DNA of 64,000 bases, taken from positions 18,630 to 82,629 of the forward strand of contig JASAND010010634.1 in NCBI GenBank assembly GCA_030248195.1, in the 5' to 3' direction. Both the position numbers and the translations under genes were made by a program. Shown in pieces: positions 24,701 through 36,900 of this stretch (the stretch's first letter is position 1; each line of letters starts with the position of its first letter). The notes beneath the pieces were generated by a model. That model ran no database searches and had not been told where the DNA came from. It saw nothing but the letters and a program-made list of their open reading frames with translations. The stretch is from Trissonchulus latispiculum. Its lineage: Eukaryota > Nematoda > Enoplea > Enoplida > Ironidae.

Positions 24701-27237
24701 ATAAATATTTCAAGTAAATATAATAAATATATAATAAATATTATATGATCAATATAATAAATATTTCAAGTAGAGATAAAATAATTTTATTAAAAGTTTA
24801 CAATTATCTATAGAATGCTGTCAAAAATATTACAATTAATTTTCAAAATGCCTGCACTTCAACTATTACTATAATGTTCATATTAGCATATTCATAATAT
24901 CAGATTTTCAATAAACACATCATTCGTAAATGAAGCGTTCAGACATGACGCTCAGTGGCACGACCAGATATTCGTGCATTCGTCGAAGTCAATATGTTTT
25001 GACTCGATCTGACATTTTCCAAGTACTAAACACAGTTGGAAAGGGGTCGCAATTAAACGACCACTGTCGCCAACACATGCGAACCTTGGACCCTAGGCCA
25101 GGAAACGCGACAGTAGTATGTTGCATTCATTTCACCATAATCCCACTTCTAACAGTTACCTAACAAGTCCCTCTCATCCCACTTTGCCAACCCTATGCAA
25201 CTCAGTACAGAGAATACAGACTTCTATGCTTGTACTTTGACGTTGTTCAATGTTATTCTCAAGACAGTTTGTGAGCTCAGTGCAGCTCAGTGTGAGCTTG
25301 TAGCTGGATGGAGTGACTCTTATTGAGGACTAATAACAAAGCGACCTCAACAGCGGCAGGACCAACAAACGAAAAAGACGACACGTCCAGGAATAAATTT
25401 TAACTTTAACTAAAGCAGAAACAAGCATGCCTAACTTAGCAATAACCGTACGTCACGTTCAGAACGTTCATAGCAAGGTAACAGGCAGACTATGACGAAT
25501 TTGAGTCGGAAGCGAGCACCGACTGTTGAGGTAGATTCAAGCTGAGAGGGATCTGGAAACCAGCACACATCGGCAAATTTTGGCAATTCTGAGCATCTCA
25601 GACAGTCCTAATGACCAGAAGCAGAACAACAAGGTGTACATTGCAGCGGACATCATAATGATGAGGCAGACACTGAAGTACAACCAAGAGTCCGAATTGA
25701 ACAAATTTCGTTCACTGCCAGCGCTGCAAGGTGTTCATCGACGATCCAATTATTGATTTAATTTTGACAAAACAAATATCATATAAGGAACATTATTCTA
25801 CTGAAGAAACCCTCAAACGCGCCATCGAAAGAATTTTAATTTGGACACGTTGATACTACCTGTGAAGACGACGGAACAACAATACAACAACAACAGAATT
25901 GGAGTAAGAGACGAGGTTGAAGACGTGTCTACAAGCTCTTAGTTTGCAAGTATGCTCAGAGTAGGCTCGGTGTAAGTTCATGCTACGCTCTGAGCTGACT
26001 TAGTTACTCAGAGGATAAACATTGTGGTATTGGGATAATAATTTTCCATAAAATATCCTGACCGTAGTTGCGTAAGTTTGCTAGATGAAAACGAAAATAT
26101 GAAATAGAAAATGCTTGCGTGCATATAAAATCAAGACTAATGGTATTAGAGTCACCATCTTGTCCTTGACCAGCCCATTGGTAGTGGTAAGTTAAACTTT
26201 AAGTCACTCAACCCAGATTGTGTATAATATATGAGTATTGCCGGTGTTATAACATTGTATATGCCGGTTCATATTAAACTCGTCTAATAACCGCTAAGAA
26301 AAACTTAAGCAATCTCAGGAGCTTAGACGCTTGGAAGCCCAAGATTGATACAGTTACAGATTCATAGACCTGGTGTTTTAATAACTTAATCTGTTTTGCC
26401 ACCACTTGTTTATTAGTAAAATTCAGCAGAAGGTTCAATTAACTAAATTTTATTAAATAAAATTGAACGCAATTAGATAATCTTTAAAATTAAACTCTTA
26501 AATTTAGTTCGACAACATTCTAATAAGGGGTGGTCTTCCTTCAGTATATCACACAATTTTGCTTTATTTTGGGGTAATTAAAAAGACTATTATTTGGGAA
26601 CAATCGCTAAGTTGCATAGGAACGGTAAAACTCAAGCATACTAATTATTCTTGCATCTTGCATCAGTCAAGAGTTTAAAGTAGCGGGCACGTTTAGACAA
26701 CAAAAATGCTGTCGTTGATTAGATATCAGTTTTCAGGGAAGGCTTGAACAAAAAATTGTTTTCGTAAACCTTAAAACAGTTTTTGGAGCAGGTTTAATCC
26801 AAAAAAATGGTTTCGTAAATCTTACAGTAAACTATTTGGGTTAAACATTTCAATTTTCCTGCATTAGCAGTTAGCTTTTTGTATGAGCACAAAGTTTTTT
26901 GAAAAAGTAAACTTGAACTTAAACTTAAACTTAAACTAGACTTAACATGCCTAATGTGACTCATGTGACTGAACAGAGAGTTAGCGAAAATTTCCATTGT
27001 CAGCGTTGTCAGATGAAAGGAAACTGCTGCTACAAACGTTGCCGTTTCGAATGAAGTGTGGGTATATGCCCGAAAGTCGTTCGGAAATTTGTTGACCTTA
27101 CCGGAACTTTGCAGATTGTGACGGCCTTGTACGAAGTTCCACGGAAAGTTGGTGTCGTATTTGGTGTCGTAACTTTAGTATCGTAGACCGTAATTTTAGT
27201 CATTTGTCCGAATTACAAATTTATTAATACACTCACA
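24701..27237. other. Stretch without recognised gene
   Basis: Around 25530-25760 a plus-strand frame of about 75 codons stays open but resembles no family known to me. It may be a worn exon or retroelement piece. Nothing else is supported. Confidence 0.35.
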
Positions 27238-27606
27238 CACATTACCACGGTGTCTAATTCTGGGGGTCTACCCCGACCTCGGCGAGGGGTCTACCCCTGA
27301 AAAATTCCAAAATTTTTTAACGGGGTCTGCCCCGAAATTAGCAAAACTTGCGAATTTTTAACGTTTTTGACCAAACATTACTAAAAAATGACAACTTTAA
27401 GCGATTTTTAAGAAATTTAATGAAAAAATCGCTAAAATTTGCTAAAAATTACCTATTTTTGGTAAAAATCGCAGAGGGGTCTACCCTTTTTTCTTTCTGA
27501 ACGAGAGGGTCTGCCCTTGTTTCCTTTTTGCTGAGGGAGTCTGCCCGTTTTTTGTCGGTCTGTGGGGGTTTGCACCCCCGCATTCCCCCCACGTTATCCT
27601 ATAGAC
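27238..27606 (+). repeat. MITE-like repeat, copy 1
   Basis: About 370 bp, with clusters of GGGGTCTACCCC at one end, a T/A-rich middle with GCGATTTTT-like phrases, and GGTCTG plus G and C runs near CGTTATCCTAT at the other end. The segment at 46147-46519 is the same element in opposite orientation. Confidence 0.75.
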
Positions 27607-27864
27607 GCACATTTATGCCTCCGATATAACCATCATTACTACTAAGACCTTATTGACAAAAATATACACAGTACACACCTATAACGCCAACAATCACTTC
27701 TATAGCGAAGAACGCGCGGTTTCAGCTTGATGTCTGTATGCCTCCTCTTCCCTATGTTCCTCAACTTTGCTAACTTTCTTCAATTCTCAAATGGCCAAAT
27801 TGGTTTGGACTGACCAACAACACGAACTGACATTGAAGGATTAACTTTCACAAGTACTTAGTAC

Positions 27865-28027
27865 CGCCAATTATTTCTTGGTATTTGTTAAATTCTTTGT
27901 CGGCTGGGTTAAAAGATTTACCAAATAGCAAACTCGGGGTTATGTTGACAACACACACTTTCAGTGGCAAGCTGATGTCAATGGATATGTCTTCGTTTTG
28001 ACCAATTTCTTCAATCAAGCTCACTGT
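27865..28027 (-). pseudogene. Lone P450 exon 3 with intact splice sites
   Basis: 163 nt, exactly the length of exon 3 in genes A and B. It has acceptor TTTTAG, donor GGCG|GTACTA, the same phases and no stop inside. The encoded segment contains DISLPLKVCVVN and SLLFGKSF and is closer to gene B than to gene A by eye. It lies downstream of gene B and upstream of gene A on the same strand. I found no other P450 exon between about 24.2 and 30.4 kb, so it is most likely the remnant of a third tandem copy. Use as an alternative exon cannot be excluded but lacks a partner. Confidence 0.85.
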
Positions 28028-28173
28028 CTAAAACATGAACGCGAGAAACTGTGACACCTTAGCAGTTAAAGTTAATAGATTTTCATATGTCAACCCTCTT
28101 TGGATGAGCCCGTCCTCTCAAAAGTCCGTCACATCAAAGTGGGTCCTCAAGGTTGACTCTCATTTGCGCACAC

Positions 28174-28883
28174 GGCGTATCCCCAGTTTGTCAATTCCCC
28201 CAGTTTGTCAACTCCCCAGTTTGTCAACTCTAATCCCTATAATTAAGATTGTCCCCAGTTTGTCAACTCTTCTTCATGCCATCCCCACTTACTCCTGTTT
28301 GAAATAATTAGTTTTTCTTAGGGGGAACAGCTTTAACTTTCACAAATAATTTTAGTTAATTTAAACAGAAATATTATTTATGTATTTAATCATCTGCAAG
28401 ATCTGAACTGGAAAGCATCAATTGATTACAAACTCTAAAAATTAAATATTTGTAAAGATACTGAAAAATTTATTCTGAGTTTAAAATAAATTTAAATCTA
28501 ATAAAACTTGAAATTATTTTCTCAGTTGGTGTTGGTGATTTCCATGTCAAATCTTATTTATGACTAGAAATTAAATATTTCGGTTTAAATTAATGAACCA
28601 AAATTAATACGTTTTTAAAGTTAAAACTTTACTTTAGTCAGTGTAAAGCAAGTCCCCCCTAAGAAAAGCTAATTATTTCAAACAAGAGTTGACAAGGTGG
28701 GGATGGCATGAAAAAGAGTTGACAAAATGATGCCTTATAAAATTGTTGACTAAGTGGGGATGCACTGAAAAAGAGTTGATAAACTGGGGACAACCTTAAT
28801 TATAGGAATTAGAGTTGACAAACTGGGGAGTTGACAAACTGGCGAATTGACAAACTGGAGAATTGACAAACTGGGGACAAACC
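28174..28883. mobile_element. Foldback-type DNA transposon, non-autonomous
   Basis: Long inverted terminal arms (about 28174-28333 and 28650-28883) are built from repeats of CCCCAGTTTGTCAACTC and surround an AT-rich spacer of about 320 bp. The element is flanked on both sides by the direct repeat GCGCACAC (28166-28173 and 28884-28891), an 8-bp target duplication of the kind made by hAT-group transposases. No coding sequence is present, so it must have been moved in trans. Confidence 0.8.
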
Positions 28884-28891
28884 GCGCACAC

Positions 28892-30414
28892 ATGTGTTAA
28901 TTATAATAAGTCACTCTATGCTAAAGAATCCCGTTTGCGCGCAATTCTAATTTGGGTTTTATTGAATTAGGAATACGAGATACTTCTTCAGAGATTAACA
29001 GACAACATGTGAATTTAACGTTACACATTTATACACCTGCAATAAGCAAAGTAGAAATACCTTTAAAACCACTAAATCATCAAATAGTTTAACAAATATT
29101 TATTAATTAAACGTATTTAAACAAACAATCATTAATTAAACACATATTCGTTTAGCAAGATTACAGCAATTGTATACATTTTTGCATTAAGCAATGCGGT
29201 TGCAAATTCTAAACAACTAGAACTCAAACTAGATCTTAACCTAAGAAATGTTGAACATTGACACTTGTCAATGAGCACAAGATCACTATATTGGCATGTG
29301 TATCTATGCATACAGCCGTTCCTCGATATCGAATGCTGCCTGGTCACGGCAAAACTAATACCCGTCAGAACTTAAGTTTACATACTCTTCGCTGTGTTTG
29401 AAGACTTAAGACAATTTATGTGTTGATAATGCCTTTAGATTTTTATTCAAAATTGGACTTTAAGCGACAATCGTACGATAATTCAGCTCTTAATCAGAGG
29501 AATTTCACTGCAGAATTTCAGCATAAACTCCTCCACCACAACTCAGCCATATTACTTCACTTCTAAAATTCAGTCTGAGAACTGTTCCACTATGTACACG
29601 AGAACTGTTCCAGAAATCATTATTAATAGTAATAAGAATCTAGTAATTTTTGAATTGAATTGAATCTGTATTGAATTGAATTTTAATTGCAGTCCATGTT
29701 TTCAGAGTTTTGGTTGGATTTATAAATTTTTCAAGGAGTGATCATTTTCATTAGTGTTGTTAGAACCGTACGTCTACTTAAAGGATATGAACAGATTACA
29801 AGTCCCAAAAATTTACGTGAATGAAGCTGCCAAGTTTTGTTCCATAATGTAACGGCAGTCACATTGTAATTTCTTTATTGGAAATTGCAACATTGACAGC
29901 AAAGGCAAAAACTAGGATTACGCGAAATAAACTGGTTTTGCGAACGGTTTATTCTAAGTTCGAAATCTGAATGCTTGCTTATTCAGTAGAAGCATTATTA
30001 ATACACAGTTCTATACTCTGCTGTATCATTAACTGTGTAAGTTTGTGAAAAACATACTCTTAAAACCGATAATAGTAGACCTGCTGCGTTGTGACGCAGC
30101 AGGAAAACTCTACTAGCTTTCAAAGGTTCAGCGTTTGTAGTCAAAACAAAGAAAAACCATATGCATAATGCTATTTGCTAAATCGTATATTCAGCCAGAA
30201 AGTATTCGTTTTGTTTAAATCACATAAGATGATTTTAATTTGAGACAGTTCCTAATTATTGAAAATATACTTAAGTTTGTCTACTCTGCCATATAGGGAA
30301 CATAAACTAAAGGTATAATAACTGTCTCTGCCATGATGATACTAAAGTGTTACTAAAAATCATAATAGCCACGCAATTACTTGCAAGCATTGTAATGTAA
30401 AATTTGCAAAATGT
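28892..30414. other. Spacer downstream of P450 gene B
   Basis: AT-rich with no supported coding sequence. A short perfect inverted repeat, CCTGCTGCGT/ACGCAGCAGG, lies near 30080-30102. Confidence 0.4.
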
Positions 30415-30927
30415 TTATCTTCGATTTAGGACCAATTCGAATAGACGAGGAGCCAGGGTTAGGCCAAACCGTGGTGTTAGATCGGGCTTCTTTCCATTAG
30501 GCATGCTGATCTTGAAGGTGTGGAAGAAGGACGTGAAAATCAAAAATAACTCCATTCGTGCCAAAGTTTCCCCCAGGCAGGCTCTGCGGCCCAAGGAAAA
30601 TGGAATCAAAGCTTCTTTACGGTCGTGTAGAACTTCTTCTGTATTCCCCTCAATTCCGGGCATAAATCGGTTGGGATCAAACTTTTCGGGACTCTGAAAT
30701 ATTTTCGGATCCCTCATCACTTCCCAGTGATTTATGATAACCACTGTGTCGGCTGGTATCTGGTATCCCAGTAGATTGGCGGGTTCATAGTTACGGTGAA
30801 ATACACCCAGTGGGATTATGTTGGCCAATCTTTGACACTCCATCAAAACAGCATTTACGTATGGCAATTTACCTCTGTCATCCCACCGAGGACTTCCCCC
30901 GACTTCGGTAGTAATTTCTTGATACAC
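30415..30927 (-). CDS. P450 gene B exon 6 (haem-binding, stop)
   Basis: 513 nt including stop. Carries ECQR, the FDPNRF segment and FSLGRRACLG. Acceptor TTTGTAG. It begins with an in-frame GTG codon that is not a translation start. Confidence 0.94.
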   Translation of the reverse strand: MYQEITTEVGGSPRWDDRGKLPYVNAVLMECQRLANIIPLGVFHRNYEPANLLGYQIPADTVVIINHWEVMRDPKIFQSPEKFDPNRFMPGIEGNTEEVLHDRKEALIPFSLGRRACLGETLARMELFLIFTSFFHTFKISMPNGKKPDLTPRFGLTLAPRLFELVLNRR

Positions 30928-33900
30928 CTACAAACATTAAAAGAGGATAATCCAAAAAGTATTTTATTCAACTAACTGTTAACTATAAACCTGAGACCAC
31001 TTACTAATGGTTCTCAATAATGCAGCCAATGCATGAAACTGAAACCAGCAGGAAACGCTGGCAGAACAAAATAAATTTTGTCACTGCTAAAATTAATTTA
31101 CATGTGTAATGGAAAAAGGACTTAGAAAATTAAATTTCTGTATCTAAAGAAAAGAAAACGTTTTTACTCTTTAAACCTTAGGTACCAGTGCGTAGTGTAA
31201 AAGTGTCACACTCTTTGTTTTGCCTGTATTAACGTAATTCATTGCCGGATTAGTCTGAATTAGACCCTCTATCCACTTATGTGGCATTTTACAACAATTA
31301 CCTACGATTAAAGACTCTGCCTTTTCCTTGTCCATTCACCTAAACGTTTAAAACAACAACTTCAATTAACATATACTGCAATCACATAACTACGCAAAAG
31401 ACTCCACAAGATATAACCTCAAACATCACTTTCTTTTTTAACGTAAAACAACAAAAAATGGGCATATTAACTAAATTATTTCGTCAACTTCCTACGTATT
31501 TTATGAGCTTCCTCCTCCTTTATATGTCCTTTCTGCTTATTCTTCAGACCATTCATTCGAAGGCAAGGCAAACGTTTGCACTACTCTGTACACAAATATA
31601 GGTAGGAAATAGGTACAGAGGGGGGCTAGTCCGACTCAACAAATAACCAAAAATAGGTAATAACATTAGGTACTTAAGTAGTTAGTAATCCTAGGTAAGA
31701 TAAAAGTATTAGTCCTAACTTAGGTAGTCGTTGTTATTACGTAGGTACTAGTTTTTACTTTTAGGTCCCCACTGGACCAAAGAGGTATGTCTCTTTTGCT
31801 TTCTAGTAAGCAAAGGCGATCTTTTGAAGCGGCCGCTGGAGGACCAAACTTTGAGAATATTGGGGCTTCTGTTTATCGCGAATTGATGAGCTCCAGCCGT
31901 GACCCATAAAACTCGACACCAAAAATCCGACCTTTGGCCATCCATCTTTTCAAATTAAGGGGTCACCTGCCCTCATCAATTTCAAGGTCCTCCAGCCGCC
32001 AGACGCGCCTGTGGGCTGCCGTAGGTCACGACTCGGCAGCCCAATAGAAAAACGTGATCACGCCCAGACAGCCAATCAGCTGTTAGAAGCTGTAAGGCCA
32101 ACCCCCTGATGGGGTTTCGACTGAAAATAGCAGCTTTCAGTCAGTGCTTGGCTGGCAGTCGGGGAGAGAGGTTGTTCTCTCTCCCCTTAGAAACATTAGC
32201 ATTATTTTCTCCCCCTGTTGTCCATATGTACCCGGGAGAGGTGTGTCTTGGAGGCGTGGACGGCGCGAATATACGGAGGCCTGGACTACAGCACCTCTCC
32301 CCTTCCCCCCAATTCCCCTAGGGTTTTATATTTTAGGTCCTGCCAGCCAGGCACTCACGATCTGGCTGCCTCCGTGAGCCCACATGTCTTCGGACGGCTC
32401 ACGTGGTGCACTGCTTCTAACCCGGGGACCCTTATGCCTGAAAGGCGGTCCCCGGGTCCCTCCTCTACTGCTATTTCCCGGGGTCTTCGGACCCCGGAAG
32501 ACCATTTTTTCTACATTATTGGGCCGAGTGTCCTTTATTTTTGTATTTGTAATTGTGAGGGTGCGGGCCTTTCGCCCCACCCTCTGGGGTATCATTAGTG
32601 GAGTTTTTCTTGGTATTTTCTGCAGTTGTTTGCGAGCAGTCGAACCTCGCAAACCACACATATTAAAAAGGCTTTTAAATCTGCATTTTTCCTGCTTTCT
32701 GTACCGTTCTAAAACGGCCCTTTTTGGCCCAACCCACTAGTACATTGTCATGGGTTTGTTTCTACTCAAAACCCACTCTAAAACCATCATTTTTATCTCT
32801 TTTTAACCTTCCCAGTTCTCACCCTAAAACCTGATTTTACACCCTAAAATCAACCTAAACTTGGGTAGTTAGCCTTAAGGGAGGACCCTCACCTACCCAC
32901 CTTGTGGAAGGAGAGTTAGGCCACTCTCCGGGAGTAGGTCTTTCAGGTTAGAAACCTCGTTATCCTCACAGCCGGCAACTAGAGTTGCCGGCCATGTTTT
33001 TCACTGCATCCAAAAATTAACTGTCGTAACTATGCCTTGTTTTTAATCATTGCCGGGTTAAAACATAAGGTCTCAAAAACATCCTAAAACCTAGTTCTCT
33101 TTAAATCTTGTTTAATCTCTAATTATTAAGACTTTAACAGGGGAATACCGGCTCCCCTTTAAACTAAAGCTGTCCTTAGCCGTTTTTGTAGTAATAATTG
33201 CTAAAACTAATAATTGCTAATTGGCTTTTACGCAAATAAAAGGAAATAACACACGGGCGGTCACGTGGGAATGGCCATTTCTGGGCCATTCCCGAATTAG
33301 AATGCACACACTCACACCGTAGCTAGATGATAGTTAGGAATTAGTTCAAGTTAGGTTAGCATTACGGGAATTAGCTCCAAATAAGTAATATCAGTTTAGG
33401 ATATTAATTGTGATGTATGAATGTGGGCTCCTCATGGAAACTCCTCCAGTTGAGGTTGTGAGTGAAGCCAGGAATGCGTGAAGTGTGAACGTGTCTGCAT
33501 AATTGTAGTTGTATAACTGTCAATGAATGTCTGACTTTGTATGTGTGAAGACGAATAACTGTAGTTGTATGAATGACCCTGCGTGAATAGAATAAGTGAA
33601 AATTGTGTGTTTGCAGTAATTCGATTCGAATGAAAAGTGTGCATGCTGTATGACTATAACAGTATATGTGGAACTGCTCATGTAAACCCCTCGCGGAGGT
33701 CTTGAGTGCAGTCCGTAGAGCAATAGTTAGTTAAGCAATAATATTAGGTAGTAATTAGTCTATAATAACCAGAACATATATTGTAAGTAGTCAGTTTATA
33801 TTAGCAGGTTAGGTATAGGTAAAACCGTTAGTGTTAGTTAGTAATAGTAATTATAGTTGGTATTAGTAGTTACAGTTAGTATTTGTAATATTAGTTAGGA

Positions 33901-36900
33901 CTGGTAACATCAGTTAGTACATGTTAGTCTGGTTAGGTTTAGGATTCTAATTTGTATGTGTGTCTTCGGTATGGCGATGCGGTTTGTGGCGGAGGCGTGG
34001 GAATCGTGGGCCCCGGTATTGTCAACTCCTCTGCAAAGAGGGTATCCGATCATACTGACGGTGGACGGCAGGTTAGGTGGTAAAACCCCCGTCACCCACT
34101 CATGGCAGAGACTTGACTGGGAATGGGTCTCTGTCGGGTACAAGAGTCACTGTCAATAAGCATCCGGGTAGAGGGAGGCTTTGACTTCGGTCTTAGTGTC
34201 TTGTAGACGGGGAAGGTTGGACTCGTGGCTCCCATGGCCAATTCCACAGACTGCAGGACTGCATTGTAAAATACATCATTACAGATTAAAGTCATTTAGA
34301 TTGACCTCAGAGGCCCGCGTAAGTCACCTTATCTAAGGTGCGGGTCTTCTGCAAGAAAGGGTCAATCTACAGTAATTTAGTTAACGTTCTAGGCCCAGTT
34401 TAGGAGCCTTGGTATTTGCATTTGCATATTTGTCATAATATGGTTTAGGAGCCAAATATTAGGTTATTAGCTCAGGTTAAGGTCATAATCATTGTTATTA
34501 GTCTTGTTCACGCCTGCAGTAGTTAGAATAGGCCTCAGTTAGTATCAGGTAGTCCGTAGTAAATAGTAATGGGTAGTAATTAGCATTACACTGTTCAGTA
34601 GCCATATTTGTACCACAATTATGTATTATTCGTCAGTTCTAGCAAATAGGTTATACATCATATACTGGGTAGTACGTAGCAGTTTAGACTAGGTCGGTTA
34701 GCCGCAGTTTTAGGTCTGTAGTTGGTACTGAGTAGTGCACACGTGACTCTATCCCCAAAGGAGGCTCGGCCAGAGCCTCATTTGCATATTTGGCCAAGTG
34801 TCAGAAATGGTCACAATCATGTCCAAATCCTTTGTTTGATCACCAAAACACCCAAAAAACGTCCATTTTTCTCTGTTTCCCAATGGTTCGCAATCTAAAA
34901 GCACAAACCTAACACATAACACATTACGCAATACTCAATTCGGGTCTAGAACCCGTAAGTAAAAGCCAATCGGTCCGGATAATAGTTGCTGGGGTTTTAA
35001 TCCTCACCACCGCTGTTTCTAATGGGTTTTAACCCATTTGATTCAGGTAGCCGACGTCTGCCCGAAGTTAGCTGCATCCTCTGCTGCTAAGATCTGTGGG
35101 TCTGTTCGATGCTCAGGCCGTGAAGTCAGATCAGTTCAGAGATCTCACGGCGCCTTGCCCTGTCTTTGAGTTTAAATCCGTTTCAGTCATTCGGGATCCG
35201 GTAGATCCCGTTGGTTTCAGTCAGTCATACTCCGGAGAACTTACTCAGTTTGAAATTATCAGTAGGTACTATTTTGATCAGTCTTAGTGCGGAAAGTCAG
35301 CGCAGACCAGCAGAGACAATCAGCCAATCCTGAGTCCATTTTGGGAAACCTTATAGTCGAGTATTCTATCAGAAACCTAAAAGCTAACCTTATGTTCAGC
35401 GGAATTCCAATCATCACCGTGCTCATTTTATCACAGAAATCAAGCCTAAAATCAGTTGACTTTGTATTTGGTGTTAATCTTGAGATAATTATTTGAGTCA
35501 GCTTATAAAACCTTTCCGATCATTTCCTACACTCTCTCGGCCTGTAACTGCTATTGTCCTTTTAGAGACGGAACTCTTCTCAAAATTCAGTTATCTGGGC
35601 AGTCAATTACACGGAGACGCCAGAACGTTGCCAACCTCGCTCCCACCCGTTTTCGGATTATAAACTAACTGAATTCATTCCTTGTGCGTGTTTCATGCCC
35701 TTTTATGAACTGTGTAATTAGGCTTCCAGAGTTGGAAAAGGTCAGAGTCTGTACGTAAAAGCATAGTACGAACAACCATGAAATAGTCCTAAAGTGAGTG
35801 TTGAATCTAGCATATCTGATCTAGAAAACTATAATATATAGAGACTAATTCTGACAACCAGCAATGACGGAGTAGTATATATATCCGTCTCCTTTAAACA
35901 CCGTCGTGTAATAATAGCATCTGTCTGTCCATGAATGTTAATACCTTGCGTTAATACTTCTCTACTTTGTTACCTTGTAGTTTCATAGCATAGTGCTTGC
36001 TAATTGAAACTGTACCATTCGTTGAATTTACTGCCTCTTGTACCATATCATTATCTATTGAGTTTAGCTGTAATTCTTGAAAATAAAGATCTTCTTTTTT
36101 ACAGGAAAGCTAGTGTTGCGGATTTCTCTAACAATACCCAGCTCTATCCGTATTTAAGGTTAGAGTTGAAATTAAAGTCGCCCATAGAGACTATAAATCC
36201 CTGTTCCCCTGCTTCAAACGAACTCACCCCCAGTCGACCCCATTTTAGGTCAGCCATTGAGCCCTGGTTGTCAGCATACCACTACAGCCGATCCACCTTT
36301 GCGTGCCGACCTTTGCCAGTGTCTTAGGTCCTGGTCAGATCTAGTCTAGCCTAGTCTATTCTATCCTAAAGGAACCCTACCCGACTAAGCACGACCCCAA
36401 ATAACACCAAAGGTTTATTGGAAATCACGACCCACACTGAAATAAGGAATTTCAGGAAGGATCTGACGGAGTCTATTACATATGGCTGCTATCGCATAAA
36501 CAGGATCGCAGACAGTTGACTGCTTGTTTCTCTGGCTTGTCTGGATATCTCTCCCCTCGTCTCGTTCCCGTTGACCTATCAGATTTGTGTTCGACTAGAC
36601 TCTTGTACGGGACTTTAAATCAAACTACTGTCTTCGTATGGTTATTCAGAATTCACTAAATCAATAGAAAGAGAAAACAAATTTGACAGCCATTTGTCGG
36701 AAGATGTCAAGTATTCAAAGTAAAAAGCGACGACGACGGTAGCAAAAATCGGAAGCTTAACATTTATATCATCCACTTCGACACAGAACACTAGCTTCAA
36801 TGAACATTTACTGAATAATTTTTATTAAAAAAGTTTTTCGTTCACTAATTTCCTTAAAAATAAATTTACCTTCTCCTGCACATCAGGATTGTCACACAAA

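Larger units (their letters stand above)
31630..36600 (+). mobile_element. Giant LTR copy in intron 5 of P450 gene B
   Basis: It aligns with the other two LTR copies through dispersed landmarks: an ATTAGGTACTTAAGTAG-like start, the GCCGGCAACT hairpin (32971-32992), type A and B hairpins, the GTAAGT hairpin and the AATGGGTTTTAACCCATT hairpin. This copy is the most diverged of the three. No gag follows, so it is a solo LTR or fragment. Its orientation is opposite to the host gene. Ends are uncertain by 100 bp or more. Confidence 0.65.

Noticed and set aside
25530..25760. Plus-strand open frame of about 75 codons as an exon
   Set aside because: No recognisable domain, and neither end has a convincing splice site.
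27865..30927. A complete third P450 gene between A and B
   Set aside because: Only the 163-nt exon was found; no haem, I-helix or N-terminal exon could be seen between about 24.2 and 30.4 kb.
32218..32740. Overlapping ORFs of 110-126 codons around 32.2-32.7 kb
   Set aside because: The region is GC-rich LTR sequence with long hairpins. Frames are open on both strands at once, as expected from base composition, and no protein motif is seen.
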